DNA of 64,000 bases from Gammaproteobacteria bacterium (GTDB lineage Bacteria; Pseudomonadota; Gammaproteobacteria; Steroidobacterales; Foliamicaceae). Positions 35,728 through 46,508 of this stretch are shown here, piece by piece; positions within the stretch are counted from its first letter, which is position 1; each line of letters starts with the position of its first letter. Made by a program: the position numbers and the translations under genes. The DNA lies in contig VXSK01000012.1 in assembly GCA_009838035.1 (NCBI GenBank), forward strand, positions 12,356 to 76,355, written 5' to 3'. The notes below the pieces were generated by a model. That model was given only the letters and a program-made list of their open reading frames with translations, made no database searches and was not told where the DNA came from.

Positions 35728-37836
35728 GTGCCCGCGCGTTCCGATTTTCTGCTGGAGATTGGCGTGGAGGAGCTGCCGCCGAAGGCGCTGCGCGGGCTGG
35801 ACAGGGCTCTCCGCAGCGAATTCCGTCAAGGGCTGGAGGAGGCCGGCCTCGAGTTCGATGAGGTGGATTCTTTTGCTACGCCGCGCAGATTGGCGGTCGT
35901 GGTCCGCGAGTTGGCGACGCGCCAGCCGCCGAGGGTCGTGGAGAAGCGCGGACCGCCGCTGGCCGCGGCGCGTGGCTCCTGCGGCGACTGGAGCCGGGCC
36001 GCCGAGGGCTTTGCCGAATCCTGCGGCTGCCGCCCGGAGGACCTCGAGATTCTGCGCACCGAAAAGGGCGAGTGGCTCATGTATCGCGGGCGCCGGGCCG
36101 GCAAGCCGGCCGCGTCGTTGCTGCCCGAGATCGCCGCGCGCGCTCTGACACGCCTTCCGGTGGGCAGGGCCATGCGCTGGGGGTCCGGAGACGAAGAGTT
36201 CATACGGCCGGTGCACTGGGTCGTCATGCTGCACGGCAAGCGGGTCGTTCCGGGCCGGCTGCTCGGCCGGCGCAGCGGCCGGCGCAGCAGCGGCCATCGT
36301 TTCATGGGGCAGAAGCGGCTGAGCCTGCCATCGGCGACCGACTACGCCGCCGTGATGCGCGACCGGGGCAAGGTGATTGCAGGCTTCGGCGAGCGCCGGG
36401 ATGCAATCCTGCGCCTGGCCGGGGAAGAAGCGGCCCGGCTCGGGGGGTCGCTGGTAAGCAGCGCGGTGCTACTGGACGAGATCACCGGCCTGGTGGAATG
36501 GCCGGTGGCCCTGACCGGCCGCTTCGAGGAGCGCTTCCTGAACCTCCCCGACGAAGTGATCGTGGCTTCGCTGCAGGAGCACCTGCGCTTCTTTCCCGTG
36601 CGCGACGATTCCGGCAGGCTGGCGCCGGGTTTCGTGCTCATCAGCAACCTGGAAAGCCGCGACCCCGCGGCGGTCAGCGCGGGCGCGGAGCGCGTGGTCC
36701 GCGCGCGCCTGAAGGATGCCGACTTCTTTTTTGAACGGGACTGCTCCGAACCGCTGGCCGGGCGGACTGACGGGCTGGGCAGGGTTCGCTACCAGCAGGG
36801 CCTGGGTTCGCTGGGCGACCGGACCGGGAGGCTTGTGAAACTGGCCGCGGAGCTGGCGGCCGAGACCGGCGCGGAGGCTGCAACTGCCGAGCGGGCGGCG
36901 CTGTTGTGCAAGGCGGATCTCCTGACCGGGATGGTGGGCGAGTTTCCCGGCCTGCAGGGCGTCATGGGCGAGCACTACGCCCGTCACGACGGCGAAGACG
37001 AGGACGTATGCAGCGCCGTGGGCGAACATTACGCGCCGCGCCATGCCCGCGACGCCATTCCGGCAGGCCCTGGCGGGAGGGCGCTGGCGCTGGCCGACCG
37101 GCTGGACATGTTGGCCGGGCTTTTCGCTATCGGTCGGCGGCCGAAGGGCGCGAGCGATCCTTTCGGTCTGCGTCGCGCCGCCCTGGCGACGCTTCGAATC
37201 TGCATCGAGGGCGGTATCGACCTGGACCTGCCGGGGCGCCTCGGACAAGCCCTGGCCCTGCAGCCGGCCGCGAACGAGGATCCCCAGAGCCTGGTCGACG
37301 AACTCTACGGGTTCGTCATGGAGCGTCTGCGGGCCTGGTATCTCGACGGCCTGCACCCCGAGGCGGATACCGTCGAGGTGAGCGCCGAGCTGTTTGCGGC
37401 GGTTCGCGCCCGGTCACCGGCCTCGCCGCTGGACTTCCACCGCCGGCTGCTGGCGCTGCACGCCTTTCTTGCAAGGCCCGCAGCCGCCGACCTGTCGTCC
37501 GCCAACAAGCGGATCGCAAATATTCTGCGCTCCGCCTCCGGCCCCGGGCCCGCAGGCGTCGACGCCTCGCTGTTGCGGGAACCGGAAGAACAGACGCTGC
37601 GCGCCTCGTACCTGCTGCTGCTGCCTCAGTACCGGCAGCGGCTGGACGACTTCGATTACGCCGGCGCGCTGGAGCTGCTGGCCTCCCTGCGTCGGCCGCT
37701 GGCGGCCTTCTTCGACAAGGTAATGGTGATGAGCGAGGACGACGCATTGAGGGCCAACCGTCTTGCCCTGCTGGCCGGTATCCGCGAGACCTTGCTGCAG
37801 CTCGCCGATTTCTCGCTTCTTCCCGGCCGAAGCTAG
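35728..37836 (+). CDS. glyS: Glycyl-tRNA synthetase beta subunit
   Basis: A 702-residue subunit starting FLLEIGVEELPPKALRGL. Further segments are FIRPVHWVVMLHGKRVVPG, SGHRFMGQK, FEERFLNLPDEVIVASLQEHLRFFPV, the HD-like EFPGLQGVMGEHYARHDGE, DPFGLRRAALA, and a C-terminal anticodon-binding region ending FDKVMVMSEDDALRANRLALL. All match the family in order. The start is GTG with GGGGAG about 10 bases upstream, six bases after glyQ. Confidence 0.96.
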   Translation: MPARSDFLLEIGVEELPPKALRGLDRALRSEFRQGLEEAGLEFDEVDSFATPRRLAVVVRELATRQPPRVVEKRGPPLAAARGSCGDWSRAAEGFAESCGCRPEDLEILRTEKGEWLMYRGRRAGKPAASLLPEIAARALTRLPVGRAMRWGSGDEEFIRPVHWVVMLHGKRVVPGRLLGRRSGRRSSGHRFMGQKRLSLPSATDYAAVMRDRGKVIAGFGERRDAILRLAGEEAARLGGSLVSSAVLLDEITGLVEWPVALTGRFEERFLNLPDEVIVASLQEHLRFFPVRDDSGRLAPGFVLISNLESRDPAAVSAGAERVVRARLKDADFFFERDCSEPLAGRTDGLGRVRYQQGLGSLGDRTGRLVKLAAELAAETGAEAATAERAALLCKADLLTGMVGEFPGLQGVMGEHYARHDGEDEDVCSAVGEHYAPRHARDAIPAGPGGRALALADRLDMLAGLFAIGRRPKGASDPFGLRRAALATLRICIEGGIDLDLPGRLGQALALQPAANEDPQSLVDELYGFVMERLRAWYLDGLHPEADTVEVSAELFAAVRARSPASPLDFHRRLLALHAFLARPAAADLSSANKRIANILRSASGPGPAGVDASLLREPEEQTLRASYLLLLPQYRQRLDDFDYAGALELLASLRRPLAAFFDKVMVMSEDDALRANRLALLAGIRETLLQLADFSLLPGRS

Positions 37837-37842
37837 CCGCCC

Positions 37843-38406
37843 GTGGCAAGAGCCCCGCTGCGTAACCGGCTGGTAATTCTCGACCGCGACGGGGTGATCA
37901 ACGAAGAGCGCCTGGACTACATACGCTCGGTGGACCAGTGGCGTCCCCTGCCGGGCAGCATTGAAGCGATCGCCAGCCTGTGCCGAGCAGGGCTTGCCGT
38001 AGCCGTTGCCACCAATCAATCCGGCATCGGCCGAGGATATCTGACCCCCGGGGAGCTCGATGCCATTCACGCCCGGATGGAAGCCGCGGTACGCGAAGCC
38101 GGAGGCGGGCTGGCGGGTGTCTTCCATTGTCCGCACACGCCGGCCGACCGCTGCCGGTGCCGCAAGCCGCTTCCGGGCCTGCTGGAACGGATCGAGGCCG
38201 CCGTGGGGCTGCCGGTTGCCGGCGAGTACATGGTGGGCGATTCGATGCGCGATCTTGAAGCCGCCTCCGCGGCCGGGGCCCGCCCGGCGCTGGTGCGCAC
38301 CGGCTTCGGTGCGGCCACCGAGCAGCGGCTGCCACCCGGAGGCGCCGTTCCCGTATTCGACGACCTGGCGGAATTCACCGGGTGGCTGCTTCGGTCCGTG
38401 GAATGA
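37843..38406 (+). CDS. gmhB: D-glycero-beta-D-manno-heptose-1,7-bisphosphate 7-phosphatase
   Basis: A 187-residue HAD phosphatase of LPS heptose synthesis. Motif I DRDGVIN holds the nucleophile Asp14 and Asp16. The zinc site is CPHTPADRCRCRKP (Cys-His-Cys-Cys), and the last motif is MVGDSMRDLEAASAAG. YIRSVDQWRPLPGSIEAIA and TNQSGIGRGY are also typical. GTG start; it overlaps plsC by ATGA. Confidence 0.93.
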   Translation: MARAPLRNRLVILDRDGVINEERLDYIRSVDQWRPLPGSIEAIASLCRAGLAVAVATNQSGIGRGYLTPGELDAIHARMEAAVREAGGGLAGVFHCPHTPADRCRCRKPLPGLLERIEAAVGLPVAGEYMVGDSMRDLEAASAAGARPALVRTGFGAATEQRLPPGGAVPVFDDLAEFTGWLLRSVE

Positions 38407-39128
38407 GACGGATTTCGGGCCTGCTGTTTACCGCACTGCTGGTCGCAAACACCATGGCCGGCAGCCTTTGGGCCGTTGTTCTGTGGCCGCTGCCCCACCG
38501 GATACGTTATTTCTTCGCGGTGCGTTGCTGGGCCCTGGCAAACCTGTGGCTGCTGCGCGTCCTGTGCGGAGTTTCCTGGGAGGCAAGCGGCCGGGAAAAC
38601 CTGCCGGCCGGCCCGTGCGTCGTGCTGATGAAACACTCATCGGCCTTTGACACGATCGTGCAGGCGCTGCTGTTCCCACGGCAGACCTGGATGCTGAAGC
38701 GGGAATTGTTGTTCGTCCCGATTTTCGGCTGGGGCCTGGCAAGCATGCGCGCCATCGGCGTCGATCGGGCCAGGGGGGCGAAGGGAATCCGCTCTGTCAT
38801 TCGCCAGGGCCGCGCGCGAATCCGGGACGAGGGCCTGTGGGTCATCGTGTTTCCCGAAGGAACCCGGGTGGCGCCGGGAGAGGTAGGCCATTACGCGCCC
38901 GGCGGCGCCATGATCGCGTCGGCCGCGGGTTGTCCCGTGGTACCGGTAGCCCACAACGCGGGCGACCATTGGCCGCGGCGCAGCGCAACCAAGCAACCCG
39001 GCACCATACGCATCGTTATCGGGCGCCCCATTAACCCCACCCGCGCCGGGGCCCGCAAGATTACCGAGGAAGCGAAGAACTGGATCGAAGCCGAAGTAAG
39101 GCAGATAAGATCAGATAAGGGTATATAG
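38403..39128 (+). CDS. plsC: 1-acyl-sn-glycerol-3-phosphate acyltransferase family protein
   Basis: A 241-residue PlsC-family protein with two hydrophobic N-terminal helices (about 5-30 and 36-55). The catalytic HxxxxD is HSSAFD (His78-Asp83) and the substrate motif is FPEGTR (150-155). It acylates lysophosphatidic acid in phospholipid synthesis; in Pseudomonas the gene at this locus has been called lptA. It is convergent with gyrB across 37 bases in which I see no terminator hairpin. Confidence 0.9.
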   Translation: MRRISGLLFTALLVANTMAGSLWAVVLWPLPHRIRYFFAVRCWALANLWLLRVLCGVSWEASGRENLPAGPCVVLMKHSSAFDTIVQALLFPRQTWMLKRELLFVPIFGWGLASMRAIGVDRARGAKGIRSVIRQGRARIRDEGLWVIVFPEGTRVAPGEVGHYAPGGAMIASAAGCPVVPVAHNAGDHWPRRSATKQPGTIRIVIGRPINPTRAGARKITEEAKNWIEAEVRQIRSDKGI

Positions 39129-39165
39129 CTGCGGTTTAGAAGATTTTAGAGGATTTTCGAGTTCG

Positions 39166-41889
<2,724 letters not shown>

Positions 41890-42951
41890 TTATACCAGCG
41901 CGCCCTCTTTCAGGCGAATTTCCCGCGCTTCCATCCACCGCCGATATGGAGCCGTTTCGACCGCAGCGATGAAGAGCTGAGCACCCCGTTCGACAAACGC
42001 TTTCAGCAATTCCCGCCCATGGTCCGCATCCAGTTCGACCAGCGGCTCGTCGACCAGCAGAACCGGCCTGTTGGCGCCCTCCTTTACAAGCACTTCCGCA
42101 GCCGCCAGCATGAGTGACGAGGCCAACAGCTTCTGCTGACCGCGCGACGCAATGTACCGGGCCCGCCTGGACTCCAGCCGCAGAATCAGGTCGGCCCGCT
42201 GCGGGCCGAAGCGGGTGTTTCCCTGCTTGCGGTCCCCGTCCAGGCCCGCCCTGAGAATTTCCTCCAGAGAATCTTCCCTGGGCCAGCCCGGATGGTAGTC
42301 CCAGTCCGCGGGCATTCCGGTAAGCCTTGCCGCGATCTTTGCAAACCGCGGTCTCAGCCGCTCTGCCACCGCCTTCCGCAACGCTTCCATTTCCAGCGCC
42401 GCCCGGCAGAACTCGCCATCCCAGGCTGCGATGGCGTTTGCTCCCGCGCCTTGCCTTAGACTGGCGTTCCGCTGTCTCAATGCGCGCCGAAACCGCCTCC
42501 AGGCGGCGTTAAACCCGGGTTCCACGTGAAACGTCACCCAGTTCAGCAGCAGCCGCCGCCGCTCCGGGCCGCGGTCCACCAGGTCCATGAGCCTCGCGTC
42601 CAGGTTCAGTACCGGGAGCAACCGCGCGATCTCCGGACGCCGTGCGCCGTCCGCGCCGTCCAGCCGCGCCCGCGCGCTCCTTCCCGAAATCGTCAGGCCA
42701 AGGCGCCGGCCGGCCTTCCCCACTGCAACGGTGCCGCTGATTGCCGCCGCTTGCTTCCCGTGCGTAACGAGTTGCCGCAGGTCGCTGCCCCGGAATGACC
42801 GGCCCCGCGACAACAGGTAGATTGACTCAAGAAGGGTTGTCTTGCCGGCGCCATTGTGTCCCGTGACGAGGTTGACCTGCCCGTCGGGGGACAGATCCAT
42901 TTCTTCCAGGGCCCGCAGGTTGCGGACCTGAATTTCCGTCAACCGGGCCAC
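41890..42951 (-). CDS. recF: DNA replication and repair protein RecF
   Basis: A 353-residue SMC-like ATPase with Walker A GHNGAGKTT (31-39). The signature-like region is ASRGQQKLLASSLMLA and Walker B is PVLLVDEPLVELD. LRNLRAL-type VRNLRALEEMDL and LLESIYLLSRGRSFR are RecF hallmarks. It loads RecA at gapped DNA with RecOR. The start codon is GTG, not ATG. A second parS-like site lies inside the gene. Confidence 0.93.
   Translation of the reverse strand: MARLTEIQVRNLRALEEMDLSPDGQVNLVTGHNGAGKTTLLESIYLLSRGRSFRGSDLRQLVTHGKQAAAISGTVAVGKAGRRLGLTISGRSARARLDGADGARRPEIARLLPVLNLDARLMDLVDRGPERRRLLLNWVTFHVEPGFNAAWRRFRRALRQRNASLRQGAGANAIAAWDGEFCRAALEMEALRKAVAERLRPRFAKIAARLTGMPADWDYHPGWPREDSLEEILRAGLDGDRKQGNTRFGPQRADLILRLESRRARYIASRGQQKLLASSLMLAAAEVLVKEGANRPVLLVDEPLVELDADHGRELLKAFVERGAQLFIAAVETAPYRRWMEAREIRLKEGALV
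42518..42533. other. parS: Second candidate parS site inside recF
   Basis: The core GTTCCACGTGAAAC (42519-42532) matches the GTTTCACGTGAAAC palindrome at 13 of 14 positions; the variant base is that of the GTTCCACGTGGAAC form found in Pseudomonas. It is 1.6 kb from the gyrB site and about 1.7 kb from the presumed oriC. Confidence 0.7.
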
Positions 42952-43000
42952 GCCTCATCCGCTACGTACGGGCGGCCTTCGCCGCAAGCGGCGGTCCGCG

Positions 43001-44131
43001 CTACAGGCGCATGGGCATGACGATGTGCTGCACGGCCTCGCCATCGGGCGCACAAACGAGCACACTGCTGTTTCCGTCGCGCACATGAATCTCAACCTCG
43101 TCGGATTGCAGCGACCTCAGGACGTCCGTCAAGTAGATGGCGTTAAAGCCCACCTTGATCTCGGGTCCGTGGTAGCTGGCCTCGATCTCGTCCTGCGCCT
43201 GCGCGCCCTGGCCTCCCTCGGTGCTGATACCCACCAGGTTCTCCTTGACCAGCACCGACACCAGCGGTATACGCTGATCTCTTACACCGCGGCTCTCGCG
43301 CGCCACCAGCGCCACCCGGCTCAGCGCCGATTCCAGCGCTTCGCGATTGGCCACGACGGGCTTCTCCTGACGCTCGGGAATAACCCGCCGGTATTCAGGG
43401 TAGCGGCCCTCGATGAGCTTCGAAGTCATGTGCCGGTCGCCCAGGCTGAATCGAACCTGGTTGTCCCCGATCGCCAGTTCCACGTCTTCGCTGAACGCCA
43501 GCAGCGGTCGCAAAGCGTTGATGCTGTTGCGCGGGACAATTCCCTTGCTCGAGTCGGAATCGCCGGACGCAGTGCATTCAGCCGTTTCCGAACACGACAG
43601 GCGATGGCCGTCGGTCGCCACCAGCCGCAAGCCGTCCTCCGAAATTTCTATCAGCATGCCATTGAGGTAATACCGTGGATCGGACTGCGCCATGGCGAAG
43701 TGGGTCTCCGACAGCATCTTCGCGAGCACGGCGGACTTCATCGTGACTCCGTCAACGTCGTTACCCGGGTCCAGCCGCGGAAAGTCCTCGGGAGGCAAGG
43801 TCTCCAGCGTGCCCGAATAGCGCCCGCACTTCACGGAAAGCTGGTTTCCGTCAAGCTCGAGCTCGATATTGCTGCCGCCGCGAAGGGACGCGCTTATTCC
43901 CTGCAGCAGTTTCGCCGGCACGGTTACCGAGCCTTCCGTGGCGATGTCGATCAATTGCGCTCGCGCCACGAGCGTCAGTTCAAGGTTTGTGCAGGTAGCG
44001 GTCAGAAACCCTTCGGCCGCATCCAGCAGCGCATTGCGAAGAATTGCCATGGTGTCCGCCTGGCTTTGCGCCGCACTCGTGACCGACTGCAAAAGACTGT
44101 GCAGGCCCTCCTGCGGAATGCTGAGTTTCAT
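43001..44131 (-). CDS. dnaN: DNA polymerase III sliding clamp (beta subunit)
   Basis: A 376-residue clamp with the three-domain pattern: LQSVTSAAQSQADTMAILRNALLDA near the N-terminus, MLSETHFAMAQSDPRYYLNGMLIEI in the centre, and the C-terminal VRDGNSSVLVCAPDGEAVQHIVMPMRL. It tethers Pol III to DNA. A full AAGGAGG ribosome site lies four bases before the ATG. It is followed by recF and gyrB in the standard origin order. Confidence 0.96.
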   Translation of the reverse strand: MKLSIPQEGLHSLLQSVTSAAQSQADTMAILRNALLDAAEGFLTATCTNLELTLVARAQLIDIATEGSVTVPAKLLQGISASLRGGSNIELELDGNQLSVKCGRYSGTLETLPPEDFPRLDPGNDVDGVTMKSAVLAKMLSETHFAMAQSDPRYYLNGMLIEISEDGLRLVATDGHRLSCSETAECTASGDSDSSKGIVPRNSINALRPLLAFSEDVELAIGDNQVRFSLGDRHMTSKLIEGRYPEYRRVIPERQEKPVVANREALESALSRVALVARESRGVRDQRIPLVSVLVKENLVGISTEGGQGAQAQDEIEASYHGPEIKVGFNAIYLTDVLRSLQSDEVEIHVRDGNSSVLVCAPDGEAVQHIVMPMRL

Positions 44132-44365
44132 GAGTCCTCCTTAATCACCATCTCATATATAAAGACGATGATGATAATGACAGGGGTGGATATGTGTGAA
44201 TATCCAGAAAGATGTTATAAATCAATAGCTTAATTTCCATTACAGTGTGGAGTATGGGTGTGCTTGCGGTAGCGGCGCCTGTGGGCGAAATGTGTGCGAA
44301 CGACAGCTCAACAACTCATCCACAGACAGGACCGGCCTTGTCCCCAGGCGACTCCCATGCGGAAG
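44132..44365. other. oriC: Candidate replication origin (dnaA-dnaN spacer)
   Basis: This 234-base spacer is markedly AT-rich against a very GC-rich background, especially 44142-44242 (runs such as CTCATATATAAAG and GATGTTATAAATCAATAG). DnaA-box-like 9-mers are TCATCCACA (44316-44324, one mismatch from TTATCCACA), TGTGAATAT (44195-44203, one mismatch on the other strand allowing the degenerate base) and GGTGGATAT (44185-44193). The flanking genes make this the likely origin, although perfect boxes are absent. The -10 of dnaN may also lie in the AT-rich part. Confidence 0.55.
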
Positions 44366-45721
44366 CTACTGTGCAAGGATACTGGCCAGACTCTTGTATT
44401 GCTGGTCTAAATTGTGGTCTGAACCTCGCAATTCCTGAATCCGGCGGACCGCATTGATCACGGTCGTGTGGTCCCGCCCGCCAAAGGCCTCGCCGATGTC
44501 GGGCAGGCTCAAGTCGGTGTATTCCCGCGCCAGCACCATTGCGATCTGCCGCGGCCGCACGATCGCCCGTTTACGGCTGGCGGACCGCAAGTCGGAGGGA
44601 CGGATCTGAAAGTAGTTGGCGACCAGCTTCTGAATTTCCTCCGGAGTAATGCGGCGCGCCACCGAAGCCACGTGATTCTTCAGGGCCTGCCTGGCCAGCT
44701 GGAGATCGATCGGCATGCCGCGGAAACGCGACATGGCTTCAACGGTGCGGTAGGCGCCCTCGAGTTCGCGGACGCTGGAGAAGACGTGCTGCGCGATATA
44801 CATCGCCACGTCTTCGGGGCAATCCACGCGGGCCGCTTCGGCCTTGGCAAGCACGATGGCGGCGCGGGTTTCCAGGTCCGGCGGTTCGATGTTGACCATC
44901 AGGCCGGAACCGAGCCGCGAGATCACGCGGGTTTCCAGGCCGGTCACCTCGCGCGGTAGCTTGTCGCAGGTCAGAACGATCTGCCGGCCGTCCTGCAGCA
45001 GCACGTTGAGGGTGTGATAGAACTGCTCCTGCGAGCTCTCCTTGCCGGCCAGGAACTGCACGTCGTCCAGCAGGAGCGTGTCCACGCTGCGGTAGGAGCG
45101 CTTGAATTGCTCGACAAGCTGGTCGGAGCCCGATCTGCCGTAGGAAGCGCGCACCTTGCGCAAGGCGCTCAGGTAGTCGTTGATGAAGGTGTCCGAATGC
45201 ACATAGGCGACGCGCAGCCCGCGCCGGTCCGCCAGGAGTTGGTGACCGATAGCGTGCATGAGATGGGTCTTGCCCAGCCCGACGCCGCCATAGATGAGCA
45301 GCGGGTTGTAGGCCCGGTGGCGGGCCACGTGGCGGGCGGCATCGTAGGCGACCTGATTGGTCGGCCCGGTCACGAACGCATCGAAAGTGAAGTGGGACGT
45401 CAACCTGGAACCCGGCAGCGGCGGCGCCGCCGCCTCGGGTGGCGCCGATGCGGGCGCCCGCCGCGGGATCGGCCGGTCGAGGAGCTCCACATCGGCCTCG
45501 GCGCCCTGCCGTTCGCAAGCCTCGGCGAGGAGGTGCATGCAATTGGACTCGATCCAGCCGCGAACGAAGCGGTTGGGGGCGATCAGCCTGAGCCGGCCGT
45601 TGTCGAACTGCGCCTCAAGGGGCTGGATGTAGGTGTTGTACTTTTCCTCCGCTAGGAGAGGTCTCAGTTCCCGACAAACCTCGTGCCAGAAATCAGTTTT
45701 CTCACGCGTTGCGCCAGGCAT
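44366..45721 (-). CDS. dnaA: Chromosomal replication initiator protein DnaA
   Basis: A 451-residue initiator. Domain I begins FWHEVCRELRPLLAEEKYNTYIQPL. A Pro/Ala-rich domain II follows (about 88-108), then the AAA+ domain with NPLLIYGGVGLGKTHLMHAIGH, TLLLDDVQFLAGKESSQEQFYH and sensor motifs. The C-terminal DNA-binding domain has the DnaA signature SLPDIGEAFGGRDHTTVINAVRRI. It binds DnaA boxes and opens oriC. It is transcribed toward dnaN, away from rpmH. Confidence 0.97.
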   Translation of the reverse strand: MPGATREKTDFWHEVCRELRPLLAEEKYNTYIQPLEAQFDNGRLRLIAPNRFVRGWIESNCMHLLAEACERQGAEADVELLDRPIPRRAPASAPPEAAAPPLPGSRLTSHFTFDAFVTGPTNQVAYDAARHVARHRAYNPLLIYGGVGLGKTHLMHAIGHQLLADRRGLRVAYVHSDTFINDYLSALRKVRASYGRSGSDQLVEQFKRSYRSVDTLLLDDVQFLAGKESSQEQFYHTLNVLLQDGRQIVLTCDKLPREVTGLETRVISRLGSGLMVNIEPPDLETRAAIVLAKAEAARVDCPEDVAMYIAQHVFSSVRELEGAYRTVEAMSRFRGMPIDLQLARQALKNHVASVARRITPEEIQKLVANYFQIRPSDLRSASRKRAIVRPRQIAMVLAREYTDLSLPDIGEAFGGRDHTTVINAVRRIQELRGSDHNLDQQYKSLASILAQ

Positions 45722-45765
45722 GGGCTTGGTGGTCGAAGGGGTCCCGGATGAGCCTTGTAAGGCAC

Positions 45766-45794
45766 TTTATTCCACAACTAGCCGCCGGAATCAA
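45766..45794 (-). promoter_or_regulatory. Likely dnaA promoter
   Basis: On the minus strand TTGATT (45794-45789) and AATAAA (45771-45766) are 17 bases apart, about 45 bases upstream of the dnaA start. TGTGGAATAA overlaps the -10 and resembles a DnaA box with one extra base, which could allow autoregulation. Confidence 0.5.
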
Positions 45795-45808
45795 ACCCCT
45801 TGCTTTCA

Positions 45809-45837
45809 TTGACTTTGCGCCTGCCAGAGGCTATGCT
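45809..45837 (+). promoter_or_regulatory. Likely rpmH-rnpA promoter
   Basis: TTGACT (45809-45814) and TATGCT (45832-45837) are separated by exactly 17 bases, a good sigma-70 promoter, 50 bases before the rpmH ATG and back to back with the dnaA promoter. Confidence 0.7.
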
Positions 45838-45887
45838 GAGCGCCCCTTGTGCGGCGGCGGTGGCCGCCGCGATTTCGTTCAAGAGCA

Positions 45888-46022
45888 ATGAAGCGCACTT
45901 ACCAGCCCAGCCGCATCAAACGCAAGCGCACTCATGGCTTTCGCGCCCGCATGGCGACGAGGGCCGGCCGGCTGGTCCTGAAGAGGCGGAGGAGCAAGGG
46001 ACGGGCCAGGCTGTCGCACTAG
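45888..46022 (+). CDS. rpmH: Ribosomal protein bL34
   Basis: A 44-residue, highly basic protein beginning [18 protein letters not shown] and ending [12 protein letters not shown], the invariant L34 pattern. It lies divergent from dnaA and upstream of rnpA, its universal bacterial position. Confidence 0.97.
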   Translation: MKRTYQPSRIKRKRTHGFRARMATRAGRLVLKRRRSKGRARLSH

Positions 46023-46130
46023 TCGCCGCAACCGGCGGCTAGCGGTCGCCGGCATTTCGGGCGAGCCGGTGGCAAACGATAGAATCGCCGGAAAATCAAC
46101 ACTTTGCGGTTCCCACGGCACTTGCACGGC

Positions 46131-46508
46131 ATGACACCAGAACGGCTGCGTTTCCCCCGCGACGCCCGCCTGCTCAAGGCGACCGATTTTCGCGCCGTGT
46201 TTCGCACGGGTCGCCGGGCCCGCGCCGGCCTCCTGCACGCCCGCATTCGCCCCAACGGCAAGGGGCGCGCCCGCCTGGGGCTGGCGGTGAGCCTGAAGGC
46301 CACCCGCAAGGCCGTGGTCCGCAACCGGATCCGGCGCCAGCTCAGGGAGAGTTTCCGGGTCAACCAGCACCGTCTGGCGGGGCTGGACATTGTCGTGAGC
46401 CTCTACCGGCCCCCGGCCGGCGGGGCGATTGATCTCGGGCCCCGGTTGCCGCGCCTTTGGAGCGAGGTTGTGCGGGCGGCCGAAGCGGAGGGCAAATGGA
46501 AAGACTGA
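46131..46508 (+). CDS. rnpA: Ribonuclease P protein component
   Basis: A 125-residue basic protein that, with the RNase P RNA, processes tRNA 5' ends. FPRDARLLKATDFRAVFRTGRR, RLGLAVSLKATRKAVVRNRIRR and QLRESFR (the RNR motif region) are diagnostic. ATG 46131 gives the usual N-terminus. Its last 13 bases overlap yidC; the small yidD gene often found at this place is absent. Confidence 0.94.
   Translation: MTPERLRFPRDARLLKATDFRAVFRTGRRARAGLLHARIRPNGKGRARLGLAVSLKATRKAVVRNRIRRQLRESFRVNQHRLAGLDIVVSLYRPPAGGAIDLGPRLPRLWSEVVRAAEAEGKWKD

Noticed and set aside
45722..45887. dnaA-rpmH gap as the main oriC
   Set aside because: Only 166 bases, mostly GC-rich, with a single imperfect DnaA-like 10-mer; the dnaA-dnaN gap is more AT-rich and has more box-like 9-mers.
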